The notes beneath the pieces were generated by a model. The model saw only the letters and a list, made by a program, of their open reading frames with translations. It did not search any database and was not told the origin of the DNA. The position numbers and the translations under genes were made by a program. From assembly GCA_946894095.1 (NCBI GenBank), contig OX335649.1, forward strand, positions 19,176,001-19,240,000: a stretch of 64,000 nt of DNA, given 5' to 3'. Position 1 is the first letter of the stretch, and each line of letters begins with the position of its first letter. This DNA is from Incurvaria masculella. Its lineage: Eukaryota > Arthropoda > Insecta > Lepidoptera > Incurvariidae. Shown in pieces: positions 21,901-34,697 of the stretch.

Positions 21901-24900
21901 CCAGTTCAATGTAGCTGCATGCTCAATTAATATACTTCTCAATGTAATCGTACTCAAATAAAATGTAGTCCATCTCAATCCATCTCAATGTAGCCGTGCC
22001 TTAAAGAAAATCAGTTCAATGTAGCTGTGTGCTCGAATAACATCTATCTCAATGTAATCGTATTCAAATAAAATCCATCTCGATGTAGCCGTGCTTAAAA
22101 TAAATCCAGTTCAATGTAGCTGCGTGCTCAATTAATATCCATCTCAATGTAATCGTACTCAAATAAAATCAATCTCAATGTAGCCGTGCTTAAAATAAAT
22201 CCAGTTCAATGTAGCTGTGTGCTCAATTAACATCCATCTAAATGTAATCGTACCAAAATAATATCCATCTCAATGTAGTTGTACTCAAATAACATCCATC
22301 TCACTGAAGCCGTGCCTTAAAGAAAATCAGTTCAATGTAGCTGAGTGCTCAAATAACATCTACCTCAATGTAATTGCTCAAATAACATACATCTCAATGT
22401 AATCGTACTGAAATAAAATCCATCTCAATGTAGCCGTGCTTAAAATAAATCCAGTTCAATGTAGCTGCGTGCTCAATTAATATCCATCTCAATGTAATCG
22501 TACTCAAGTCAATCTATCTCAATGTAGCCGTGCCTTAAAGAAAATCAGTTCAATGTAGCTGTGTGCTCGAATAACATCCATCTCAATGTAATCGTACTCA
22601 AATAAAATCCATCTCAATGTAGCCGTGCTTAAAATAAATCCAGTTCAATGTAGCTGCGTGCTCAATTAATATCCATCTCAATGTAATCGTACTCAAGTCA
22701 ATCTATCTCAATGTAGCCGTGCCTTAAAGAAAATCAGTTCAATGTAGCTGTGTGCTCGAATAACATCCATCTCAATGTAATCGTACTCAAATAAAATCCA
22801 TCTCAATGTAGCCGTGCTTAAAATAAATCCAGTTCAATGTAGCTGCGTGCTCAATTAATATCCATATCAATGTAATCGTACTCAAATAAAATCAATCTCA
22901 ATGTAGCCGTGCTTAAAATAAATCCAGTTCAATGTAGCTGTGTGCTCAATTAACATCCATCTAAATGTAATCGTACCAAAATAATATCCATCTCAATGTA
23001 GTTGTACTCAAATAACATCCATCTCACTGTAGCCGTGCCTTAAAGAAAATCAGTTCAATGTAGCTGAGTGCTCAAATAACATCTACCTCAATGTAATTGC
23101 TCAAATAACATACATCTCAATGTAATCGTACTGAAATAAAATCCATCTCAATGCAGCCGTGCTTAAAATCAATCCAGTTCAATGTAGCTGCGTGCTCAAT
23201 TAATATCCATCTCAATGTAATCGTACTCAAATAAAATCCATCTCCATGTAGCCGTGCCTTAAAGAAAATCAGTCCAATGTAGCTGTGTGCTCGAATAACA
23301 TCCATCTCAATGTAATCGTACTCCAATAAAATCCATCTCAATGTAGCCGTGCTTAAAATAAATCCAGTTCAATGTAGCTGCGTGCTCAATTAATATCCAT
23401 CTCAATGTAATCGTACTCAAGTCAATCTATCTCAATGTAGCCGTGCCTTAAAGAAAATCAGTTCAATGTAGCTGAGTGCTCAAATAACATCTATCTCAAT
23501 GTAATTGCTCGAATAACATCCATCTCAATGTAATCGTACTCCAATAAAATCCATCTCAATGTAATCGTACTGAAATAAAATCCATCTCACTGTAGCCGTG
23601 CCTTAAAGAAAATCAGTTCAATGTAGCTGAGTGCTCAAATAACATCTATCCCAAAGTAATTGCTCAAATAACATCCATCTCACTGTAGCCGTGCCTTAAA
23701 GAAAATCAGTTCAATGTAGCTGTGTGCTCAAATAACATCCATATCAATGTTATCGCACCCAAATAAAATCCATCTCAATGTAGTTGTGCCTTAAAGAAAA
23801 TCAGTTCAATGTAGCTGTTTGCTCAGTTAACATCCATCTCAATGTAATCGTACTCAAATAATATCCATCTCAATGTAGCCGTGCCTTAAAGAAAATCAGT
23901 TCAATGTAGCTGTATGCTCAAATAACATCCATCTCACTGTAGCCGTGCTTCAAAGAAAATCAGTTCAATGTAGCTGAGTGCTCAAATAACATCTATCTCA
24001 ATGTAATTGCTCAAATAACATACATCTCAATGTAATCGTACTCAAATAAAATCCATCTCAATGTAGCCGTGCTTAAAATTCATCCAGTTCAATGTAGCTG
24101 CATGCTCAATTAATATACTTCTCAATGTAATCGTACTCAAATAAAATGTAGTCCATCTCAATCCATCTCAATGTAGCCGTGCCTTAAAGAAAATCAGTTC
24201 AATGTAGCTGTGTGCTCGAATAACATCTATCTCAATGTAATCGTATTCAAATAAAATCCATCTCGATGTAGCCGTGCTTAAAATAAATCCAGTTCAATGT
24301 AGCTGCGTGCTCAATTAATATCCATCTCAATGTAATCGTACTCAAATAAAATCAATCTCAATGTAGCCGTGCTTAAAATAAATCCAGTTCAATGTAGCTG
24401 TGTGCTCAATTAACATCCATCTAAATGTAATCGTACCAAAATAATATCCATCTCAATGTAGTTGTACTCAAATAACATCCATCTCACTGAAGCCGTGCCT
24501 TAAAGAAAATCAGTTCAATGTAGCTGAGTGCTCAAATAACATCTACCTCAATGTAATTGCTCAAATAACATACATCTCAATGTAATCGTACTGAAATAAA
24601 ATCCATCTCAATGCAGCCGTGCTTAAAATCAATCCAGTTACCCAATCAATTAATATCCATCTCAATGTAATCGTACTCAAGTCAATCTATCTCAATGTAG
24701 CCGTGCCTTAAAGAAAATCAGTTCAATGTAGCTGAGTGCTCAAATAACATCTATCTCAATGTAATTGCTCAAATAACATACATCTCAATGTAATCGTACT
24801 CAAATAAAATCCATCTCAATGTAGCCGTGCTTAAAATTAATCCAGTTCAATGTAGCTGCGTGCTCAATTAATATCCATCTCAATGTAATCGTACTCAAGT

Positions 24901-27900
24901 CAATCTATCTCAATGTAGCCGTGCCTTAAAGAAAATCAGTTCAATGTAGCTGTGTGCTCGAATAACATCTATCTCAATGTAATCGTACTCAAATAAAATC
25001 CATCTCAATGTAGCCGTGCTTAAAATAAATCCAGTTCAATGTAGCCGTGCTTAAAATTAATCCAGTTCAATGTAGCTGCGTGCTCAATTAATATCCATCT
25101 CAATGTAATCGTACTCAAGTAAATCTATCTCAATGTAGCCGTGCCTAAAAGAAAATCAGTTCAATGTAGCTGAGTGCTCAAATAACATCTATCTCAATGT
25201 AATTGCTCATATAACATACATATCAATGTAATCGTACTCAAACAAAATCCATCTCAATGTAGCCGTGCTTAAAATTAATCCAGTTCAATGTAGCTGCGTG
25301 CTCAATTAATATCCATCTCAATGTAATCGTACTCAAATAAAATCCATCTCAATGTAGCCGTGCCTTAAAAAAAATCAGTTCAATGTAGCTGTATGCCCAA
25401 ATAAGATCCATCTCACTGTAGCCGTGCCTTAAAGAAAATCAGTTCAATGTAGCTGAGTGCTCAAATAACATCTATCCCAATGTAATTGCTCAAATAACAT
25501 ACATCTCAATGTAATCGTACTGAAATAAAATCCATCTCAATGTAGCCGTGCTTAAAATCAATCCAGTTCAATGTAGCTGCGTGCTCAATTAATATCCATC
25601 TCAATGTAATCGTACTCAAATAAAATCCATCTCCATGTAGCCGTGCCTTAAAGAAAATCAGTCCAATGTAGCTGTGTGCTCGAATAACATCCATCTCAAT
25701 GTAATCGTACTCCAATAAAATCCATCTCAATGTAGCCGTGCTTAAAATAAATCCAGTTCAATGTAGCTGCGTGCTCAATTAATATCCATCTCAATGTAAT
25801 CGTACTCAAGTCAATCTATCTCAATGTAGCCGTGCTTTAAAGAAAATCAGTTCAATGTAGCTGAGTGCTCAAATAACATCTATCTCAATGTAATTGCTCG
25901 AATAACATACATCTAAATGTAATCGTACTCAAATAAAATCAAACTCAATGTAGCCTTGCTTAAAATCAATCCAGTTCAATGTAGCTGCGTGCTCAATTAA
26001 TATCCATCTCAATGTAATCGTACTCAAATGAAATCCATCTCCATGTAGCCGTGCCTTATAGAAAATCGGTTCAATGTAGTTGTGTGCTCGAATAACATCC
26101 ATCTCAATGTAATCGTACTCCAATAAAATCCATCTCAATGTAGCCGTGCCTTAAAGAAAATCAGTTCAATGTAGCTGTTTGCTCAGTTAACATCCATCTC
26201 AATGCAATCGTACTCAAATAAAATCCATCTCAATGTAGTTGTGCCTTAAAGAAAATCAGTTCAATGTAGCTGTATGCTCTAATAACATCCATCTCAAAGT
26301 AATCGTACTCAAATAAAATCCATCTCAATGTAGCCGAGCTTAAAAGAAAATCAGTTCAATGTAGCCATGTGCTCTATTAACATCCATCTCAATGTAATCG
26401 TATTCAAATAATATCCATCTCAATGTAGCCGTGCCTTAAAGAAAATCAGTTCAATGTAGCTGTATGCTCAAATAACATCCATCTCACTGTAGCCGTGCCT
26501 TAAAGAAAATCAGTTCAAGGTAGCTGTGTGCTCAAATAACATCCATATCAATGTAATCGTACTCAAGTCAATTTATCTCAATGTAGCCGTGCTTTAAAGA
26601 AAATCAGTTCAATGTAGCTGAGTGCTCAAATAACATCTATCTCAATGTAATTGCTCAAATAACATACATCTCAATGTAATCGTACTGAAATAAAATCCAT
26701 CTCAATGTAGCCGTGCCTTAAAGAAAATCAGTTCAATGTAGCTGTGTGCTCAAATAACATCCATCTCAATGTAATCGCACCCAAATAAAATCCATCTCAA
26801 TATAGTTGTGCCTTAAAGAAAATCAGTTCAATGTAGCTGTATGCTCTAATAACATCCATCTCAAAGTAATCGTACTCAAATAAAATCCATCTCAATGTAG
26901 CCGAGCTTAAAAGAAAATCAGTTCAATGTAGCCATGTGCTCTATTAACATCCATCTCAATGTAATCGTATTCAAATAATATCCATCTCAATGTAGCCGTG
27001 CCTTAAAGAAAATCAGTTCAATGTAGCTGTATGCTCAAATAACATCCATCTCACTGTAGCCGTGCCTTAAAGAAAATCAGTTCAAGGTAGCTGTGTGCTC
27101 AAATAACATCCATATCAATGTAATCGTACTCAAGTCAATTTATCTCAATGTAGCCGTGCTTTAAAGGAAATCAGTTCAATGTAGCCGAGTGCTCAAATAA
27201 CATCTATCTCAATGTAATTGCTCAAATAACATACATCTCAATGTAATCGTACTGAAATAAAATCCATCTCAATGTAGCCGTGCTTAAAATCAATCCAGTT
27301 CAATGTAGCTGCGTGCTCAATTAATATCCATCTCAATGTAATCGTACTCAAATGAAATCCATCTCCATGTAGCCGTGCCTTAAAGAAAATCAGTTCAATG
27401 TAGCTGTATGCTCAAATAACATCCATCTCACTGTAGCCGTGCCTTAAAGAAAATCAGTTCAAGGTAGCTGTGTGCTCAAATAACATCCATATCAATGTTA
27501 TCGCACCCAAATAAAATCCATCTCAATATAGTTGTGCCTTAAAGAAAATCAGTTCAATGTAGCTGTTTGCTCAGTTAACATCCATCTCAATGCAATCGTA
27601 TTCAAATAAAATCCATCTCAATGTAGCCGTGCCTTAAAGAAAATCAGTTCAATGTAGCTGTGTGCTCGAATAACATCCATCTCAATGTAATCGTACTCAA
27701 ATAAAATCCATCTCAATGTAGCCATGCTTTAAAGACAATCAGTTCAATGTAGCTGTATGCTCAAATAACATCCATCTCACTGTAGCCGTGCCTTAAAGAA
27801 AATCAGTTCGATATAGCTGTGTGCTCAAATAACATCCATTTCAATGTAATCGCACCCAAATAAAATCCATCTCAATATAGTTGTGCCTTAAAGAAAATCA

Positions 27901-28681
27901 GTTCAATGTAGCTGTTTGCTCAGTTAACATCCATCTCAATGCAATCGTACTCAAATAAAATCCATCTCAATGTAGCCGTGCCTTAAAGAAAATCAGTTCA
28001 ATGTAGCCGTGTGCTCTAATAACATCCATCTCAATGTAATCGTACTCAAATTATATCTATCTCAATGTAGCCGTGCTTAAAATAAATCCAGTTCAATGTA
28101 GCTGCGTGCTCAATTAATATCCATCTCAATGTAATCGTACTCAAATAAAATCTATCTCAATGTAGCCGTGCCTTAAAGAAAATCAGTTCAATGTAGCTGT
28201 TTGCTCAGTTAACATCCATCTCAATGCAATCGTACTCAAATAAAATCCATCTCAATGTTGCCCTGCCTTAAAGAAAATCAGTTCAATGTAGCTGCGTGCT
28301 CAATTAATATCCATCTCAATGTAATCGTACTCAAATAAAATCCATCTCAATGTAGCCGTGCCTTAAAGAAAATCAGTTCAATGTAGCTGTGTGCTCAAAT
28401 AACATCCATCTCAATGTAATCGCACCCAAATAAAATCCATCTCAATATAGTTGTGCCTTAAAGAAAATCAGTTCAATGTAGCTGTTTGCTCAGTTAACAT
28501 CCATCTCAATGCAATCGTACTCAAATAAAATCCATCTCAATGTAGCCGTGCCTTAAAGAAAATCAGTTCAATGTAGCTGTATGCTCAAATAACATCCATC
28601 TCAATGTAATCGTACTCAAATAAAATCCATCTCAATGTAGCCGTGCCTTAAAGAAAATCAGTTCAATGTAGCCGTGTGCTT
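12999..28681 (+). repeat. Giant SINE-derived tandem array, main part
   Basis: About 15.7 kb of uninterrupted monomers of 31-33 bp. The common types are ATCCATCTCAATGTAATCG plus TACTCAAATAAA, ATCCATCTCAATGTAGCCG plus TGCTTAAAATAA, and ATCCAGTTCAATGTAGCTG plus CGTGCTCAATTAAT. They often cycle as a roughly 95-bp trimer, giving about 500 monomers by length. Longer units are also repeated, with offsets of 597, 1239, 1260, 4070 and 5330 bp. The minus-strand frames of 62-74 codons seen at intervals are a by-product of the periodicity and are not genes. The monomer matches the internal SINE segment ATCCAGTTCAATGTAGC plus YGTGCTCA. Confidence 0.95.
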
Positions 28682-29151
28682 CTTTGTCGATCAAATTAAC
28701 TTTCCCTCAATATTTCAAAGTAAAACTTAAAACTTAACTTTAGACCATTATTTTGCAGCTACACAGCGATTCAGTACATTGTCAGTACATTTTGCATGAA
28801 AAGATGTTGGTCACTTCCATTAGTTGACTCTCGTCAGTCGTATTCAGTGAGCACCTGTCAAAACGAATCCTTGTGAATTTTGAATAGCTAAATGTTTCAA
28901 TATGACAAACCCGAGTGCAGTGTCTATGGATGATTAACAAAGAATAAAAGAAGAAGTTGGTCACCCAGGATGATGATTCCGAAATAGCTGGAAATATCTT
29001 GACCCCTTCCACCTGTGAAATGCAGCATATTAGTATCGTTAATATACACCACAGTAAGGCAGGAGTTTACTATCACTGGTCAACGTTAAAATCAGTGTCC
29101 ATTGTTAAGAAATATGTATGGTATTAACGTTAACGTTAACCAGAGAGCAAC
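28682..29151. other. Unique flank of the array
   Basis: The array stops abruptly at GTAGCCGTGTGCTT. Beyond it no gene is seen. GTCAGTCGTATTCAGTGAGC at about 28837 resembles the GTCGTATTCAGAG MITE end. ATATGACAAACCCGAGTGCA near 28899 recurs in similar form at about 42064, so a second dispersed repeat is present. Confidence 0.5.
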
Positions 29152-29275
29152 CTTAGGGCCGAGTGCACGAAAGGACAGAAATCTACATCAACGTCAATGT
29201 ATGATGAAACACGTCACTTTGTTTGCACAGTATGGAAGGAACTCAATGTGGTTCACTAAAAGTGACGTATTTCAT
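29152..29275 (+). repeat. MITE, GGCCGAGTGCACGAAAG family
   Basis: CTTAGGGCCGAGTGCACGAA, CATCAACGTCAATG, AACACGTCACTTTG, CAGTATGGAAGGAACTC and GTTCACTAAAAGTGACG, in the order seen at 35658 and 48086. Confidence 0.75.
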
Positions 29276-30128
29276 AACTCAGCTGGAAAAATTTTAGTTA
29301 CAGTAGAAGTACATTAATAACTAAATTCACGTAAAATTAATGAAATGTACAATTAATATTTTTATTAAGGCTATAAAACGTTTTTGTGAGAAGCCATTCA
29401 TGCATTTTTTTCATCAATAATTGGTAATTTTCGTCTCTTTTTATTTCATTCCTCCAAAGAACAGATAGCTTCTGCTACGTGTTGCGCTCTGCCTCAGAGA
29501 GCACCCAACCACCTTCAAAGGTTGTCAAATCTATCAAGAGATGCTCAAAAGAAAAACTAACTTCAGAGGAACTTCCACAATGAACATCATGAAATGCAAC
29601 CCGCATATATGGAAGATGACAGAATGCCGGAGTGACAGTGCTGCCATGACCTCTATGGACTCTGGGTATACATAAGCCATAATAGGGCGTATTGGAAGAC
29701 ATAAAAAAAATACTTTATCGTACGAAGCAGATATGTCGCAAAGAACGTTATAATGTAATTTTTAATCGACCCTGAAGCAAGGACACATTAATTCAAGAGC
29801 CCCGTAAAAAGAACTATGCTTTTTAACGAACTTTATGAATACACTGCAAGGCTGGACGCGTATGTTACATGGAATGGTATGTTTTGCTGGACCATGTTCA
29901 TGACAATGCTACTGTCAAGTTAAAGACTTTTATCAGAAAGATCGACAATGAAACACTCCAACAGAAACTTGAGTACGAGGGTGGATCATAAAGTTTTTGG
30001 AATCACATACTTCTAACCGGTATTTTGAGGGTAATCTGTAAAGAAAGTGAGCAGTCACTATTGTAGTGTTTTGATGTAAAATATAATTCTTTTAATTAAG
30101 TTAATTTAATTAAGTGGTCGCCAAAAAT
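29276..30128. other. No gene; half of a foldback element
   Basis: Bases about 29762-29910 (TTTTTAATCGACCCTGAAGC, GGACACATTAATTCAAGAGC, CTGCAAGGCTGGAC, GGTATGTTTTGCTGG) match the left arm of the tRNA-like foldback at 63601-63914. The 75-codon minus frame at 29475-29702 is not recognised and is not supported by splice sites. Confidence 0.5.
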
Positions 30129-30800
30129 TACGAAGTATGGTGAAAAACGAGATTTGTGTTTCTGAAAAACATTTCTGCTAGGGATTTTTTTCTGGATATG
30201 CAGCAAACATTAGGGGACAGTGCACCATCCTATTCCACCGTTGCTTACTGGATATCTGATTTCAAACGTAGCAGATCGAGCTGTGAAGATGAGCGCCCGC
30301 TCTGGCCACTCGACCACCTCCCTCACAGAAGAAAAGGTCCAAAAAGTGGAAAAAAATGTCTTGGAATACAGACAAATTACATTAAACCACCTCTTAGAGA
30401 CCCTAAAGATTAGTAATGGCAGCGGTAAAAAAAAATTTACAGATGTTTTGAACTCAAAAAAAGTGTCAGCAAGATGGGTACCACGAATGCTCACTGACGA
30501 GAACAAGAAGCAACGTCTTGACATCTCTAAGCGGAATCTCGACATCTTTCAAGAAGATCTTGAACTCTTCTTAGGTTTTTTTGTAACCATGGATGAAACG
30601 TGGATGCACCACTTCAATCCCGAGACAAAACGACAAAGCATGTACCGGAAACGACCGTCTTCTCCTCCCGTGAAGAAATTTATTTTAAATCACTTAATCC
30701 CATTCAAAATGCATACAGAACAGAAGATCAACCGTCAGCACTAAACGAAGTAGTGAACAAAATAGAACTGGCACTTACGGACAAAAGCTCCACCCTTTGA
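30129..30800 (+). pseudogene. mariner transposase remnant
   Basis: Mariner-family transposases cut and paste DNA at TA sites using a DDD triad. Here one frame (from about 30153) reads GDSAPSYSTVAYWISDFKRS. The match continues in another frame from about 30290 with SARSGHSTTSLTEEKV, then VSARWVPRMLTDENKKQRLD and LGFFVTMDETWMHHFNPETK. MDETW holds the first catalytic Asp. The order follows the mariner N-terminal helix-turn-helix region, the WVPRLLT linker and the start of the catalytic domain. At least one frameshift lies near 30285, the frame is lost after about 30680, and the second and third Asp are absent. The length is under half of a normal transposase of about 345 residues. It is a dead copy. 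Confidence 0.85.
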
Positions 30801-33009
30801 TAAGACTAATTTTAACAGCATAAGCTAGGCACTTAACAGATTCCATGCTGCAGGTATCATCGTGGGTGGATAAGAAATCTCCTTCTGTTAATAATAATCA
30901 TTTTATATTTCAGACTCCAGATCCATACACACTTAAAAATGTTACCTAATTTTACTTCTAATTTAAATTCGTCATCTTGTCTTGTAAAGCCATGTGCTGC
31001 ATACATAATAACATATATTTTATAAGTTACATGTTCCTCGAGTCAATTTTAAGACCAATACAGTTCAAGATAAGTAGTACCACGAGCGGAGCAGTAGCGA
31101 CAGGGCCGTCCAAAGTTCCTTACTCCTTGTAACACATGCCGATCCACTGCGATTGTCGAGCGTCTAACAAGATTTTTTTTTACAATGTGGTACTAACCCG
31201 TAAAAACGTGGAGTGCGAACCCACACGCAGCAGCGGCCAAACGGTTCCCAGTCCATGTCGAACATCAAGGATCCTGAGTGTGTGGCGCACCAGCAGCGCC
31301 ACCGGACCGCGTTGGTTGACTTTCAGCGACGGCCTCCTGAAATGGATCCCTTAAGAAACCTATTTAGCTTTCACTCTATGAATTACGTAAAAATTGCAAA
31401 CATAACCTATGAATCTTTCATTTTCTACTTGTGTCTTCTGCCCAAGCAGTCATGGCTAGGCAACCCCAAGGACCAAGGATAACTTTCTTTAATTTTTGGA
31501 GTGGACGGTGTGTGTCATGTTGAACTAAAGCTATCGTTTCAGGTCCAACTTTAAGTTGTCACGCCAAAAGAATACAATAAAGGAGAAATCCTTACATATC
31601 GCTTAGTTTCTCTGGAATATGGTGTTATGGCTTAAAATGACAGTGAGTTGATGGTTAATATGATTTTTTTTATTTACTTACTTATATTTGATTTGATATT
31701 ACCTTGTATGGCTTTTTGCACCTGAATAATTTAGATCATAATTCCTATTAATTTAAAATAAGATTTTTTAGAGACATTATCGTAGTCAAGAGTTTGTTGT
31801 TCACCTATGTATTTATTATATATGTAGCAGCGGGCAGGTGAGCTGCAGGTAGATATGGTGGGGTGTGCCCACCTTCACCTTCCATCACGAGCTAGGTTCC
31901 TCGGGACTAAATTATGTAGCACCACTAATATCACAATCAATAGTCTTTTATTGGAAAACTAGATAGCAAGCCAACTGAAGCGTCTCCTTGAAGGGCCCCT
32001 CCGTCCCTCCTTCCTCTTCGCACCCCGCACGGCCATGCTCCAAGCGTTGCCGGGTATTCCCAGCTCGCTTTAGTACTCCTCTCCGACATATATATCTTAT
32101 AATAATGTTCTTTGTGAGCAGTAGTAATCAATCAATAAATCACTGTAAACTAGTTTGTAAATGACCAACCTGACAAAGTTTCTTGTTGGCTCTTCTTCGC
32201 CAGAAGTAATGGAACCGACAGAAAAAAAAAGAAGATGAATCAGAGTGTGTAATATACATCTAATGGAGCAAATAAAGTAACTGAAACTGAAGTAAGTAGG
32301 ATGTATGTAACAAAGGTAATGGTAACAAGAACCCTTTTAACTCTTGCCTGTGGCAAAAGTTTGTATTAATATATATTCTTGAAATTAACTTAAATTATCC
32401 CATTACAAAGATGTTGCATTAACCATTAATTTAATTTTAAACTTATGCTATTGGGCATGCTTCTTACGTAGTAAAAAGAAAAATGTTCCAAAACTCCATA
32501 AAATATACATAACTTACCTGCAATTAATGTTTTTAGTGCATATTTTCTAAACATAGGGTTAAAATATTTGTTAATAACAGAAATTTGCATCAAAATATAT
32601 ATTTACCTTGATATCATATCGGTGAATACAAAAGCAAGATTTCACACTGCCGTTATTCAACATGAGCTACATATCTCAGCTTATCATCAGTTATCTTCAA
32701 TAAAGCTAAAACAAAACAAAAAAAAAACAGTTATAATTAGTACATATATGCGAGGTCAGGTGAATTTCCGCAGGATGAAGGCGATTTAGACATCACCACA
32801 ATATCCAGAAATTTCCAGCAACACAAGTTGCTGCACAAGGCTGTACTATAAGCGGTAGGCTAATTGTGTTAAACAATTAACTTAACTTAAGGGCAATGTG
32901 AATTAATATTCAGCAATTCTTCAATTGGTGCCTACACGAAAATACAGTGGAGGAATTTATTGGTAAAATGAATCTACATAGTGTCAGATCATTGTTTTCA
33001 GTACTCTAT
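30801..33009. other. No gene supported
   Basis: AT-rich with a CG-richer island at about 31200-31350 and another at 31980-32070. The frames there (31136, 31213, and minus 31937-32131) resemble nothing known. ATGTAGCAGCGGGCAGGTGA near 31824 and a GTCTTTTATTGG motif near 31943 could be parts of a mobile element, but its limits were not found. Confidence 0.4.
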
Positions 33010-33375
33010 ATTTGCGACGCCACTAACCTGGTCACAAGGGTTCCGACAGGATGAAAAAATACAAGTAGGAACACTGCATTTCTTTCCATGCATGTCGTAA
33101 GAAGAGACCAAAGGATTAGTCATTTGTGGTTTGGATTCCACGTTAAACTGTAGGTCCCCTTTTTCGTATTTGCTAAATGGTAGGTTAATCCTGCTCAGGC
33201 TAATGGTACCATCACATTAAATTAAATGTATGCATGTTTTTCATCCAGTTCAATGTAGCCCTGCAATGTAAGGAAGGTTAGCTCTGCAAATCAAGGAAGT
33301 TTCTGACATGGCACCTAGTTCTCTTGTAGTTTGATGTTTAATATAATGACAGTAGGTGTGGTATTAGCTATGCAA
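33010..33375 (+). repeat. SINE, diverged
   Basis: Shows TGTGGTTTGGATTCCACG, TTAAACTGTAGGTCCCC, AATGGTACCATCACATT, TTTCATCCAGTTCAATGTAG and ATGGCACCTAGTTCTCTTG, then GTGGTATTAGCTATG. That is the full body order of the SINE family, with a short extra segment near 33270. The head is a non-tRNA-like TGCATGTCGTAAGAAGAGACC variant. No 5S-type head is visible. Confidence 0.75.
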
Positions 33376-34697
33376 GTACGGTTCCATAAAAAAATGTCCC
33401 ATGCACAACGCAAGGCCGCACTGGGTTTTGGGAGCGGAGACAGAGATGCAATTTTGTCGCGAGCGAAACCGAAGCCACTCGTTGGCATTATTGCTCAATA
33501 TCGTAGGAATATTTTCCGAAAGTTAAATGGGTTCCAACATATTGCTCCACTATTTGGCAATAGATTCATCAAAAAATGTCCATTTACAATAGTAACACAC
33601 GCTGTTGCAACCAAAGGAAAATAAATGTATGTGTCATGTTGTATGGGTTTTCTTAGTAATATTAAAACATAAATGTTTCGATAAGTATGCTGTGTGGACG
33701 AGATGACAGAAGCGAAGAACCGTTTTATGTTATTATGCAAGTACTGTACTTCCTTTCCTACATAAGTAATGTATTTCATTAATACGATATTACTGAAAAC
33801 ATGTACATATCACAAACCTTTAACAATTTCGACGTTGATTCGGCCTAAGCATCATAGGCACTTTTGGTTGACATTTCTCACCGTACCAATGCGCAGCACG
33901 AACGAACAAGGGCAGACCATACGAGCAAACACTATATTCGCAGGGCCGAACTGAACGAACAATCGCACTACGGAAGCTAGCAAACCTGTGTTTACGAAAT
34001 AAGACTCACAACACAAACTTCTATTCATTGTTTCTAACAAGAAGAACAAAAGAGAGAACTTTTACAATGGTAGCCATCTTCGCCATCTCCTTTGAACGGG
34101 GTTCACACGTCAACCACAGAAAATGATAATTCTATTTCCGGAAACTGGGTGTTTTTTTTTTTATTTGTTTTTTGGGCTCTGTCCAGGGTGGACAATTTGC
34201 CAGTTTCAAGTTTCACTTCTTGATTCTTGAATTCTTAAATGTAAGTATTTTATTCTGGTCCTTTCATTACGAGTATTATTACAAAACAAACGTTTGGCAT
34301 TGAAACTTTATTGATTGACGGTTTGATGAGATAATGGGTGAAAATAATTGAGTGAATTTAATGAAGCTAAAAAAAAAAATTTTTTTTTTAACTCGCAAAC
34401 ACTTTTGCTAAAGATTTAATTATAAATCAAGAATAAAAAGTTTAAAAAAAAAACAAAAATGCTACTGATCAAATAAGAGTAAAATACAAACAAAATTAAT
34501 AGGTACTTCACTAAACAAAAAAAAACAATTTAAGAGGAGAACTATTTTACACATAATAGTAACTACAATTGAATATCATTACATCTAATAAATTTGGAAA
34601 TAATATTTACTACTCTGGGTTGATCGAGGGTTAATAGGGTATTCATGTTGGAAGAGCAATTTTCGAATCTGTGAGTAGTTTATATAATGGTGGATTA
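33376..34697. other. No gene seen; probable LINE 3' flank
   Basis: Short frames at 33331-33779 and 33769-34049 are not recognised. From about 34150 the strand is rich in A and T homopolymers (for example near 34370 and 34445). This could be the 3' untranslated tail of the minus-strand LINE at 34698-35622, but no clear end or target-site duplication was found. Confidence 0.4.

Noticed and set aside
14867..26138. Repeated minus-strand frames of 62-74 codons (MDVIRAHSYIELIFF type)
   Set aside because: They lie wholly inside the tandem array and recur only because the monomer trimer is a multiple of three without a stop in that frame. They have no start context, and frame length changes with each indel.
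12999..28681. CRISPR-like array
   Set aside because: Repeats are contiguous with no unique spacers, monomers vary continuously, and the host is an insect.
30210..30545. Minus-strand 111-codon frame
   Set aside because: It is the shadow of the mariner remnant on the + strand.
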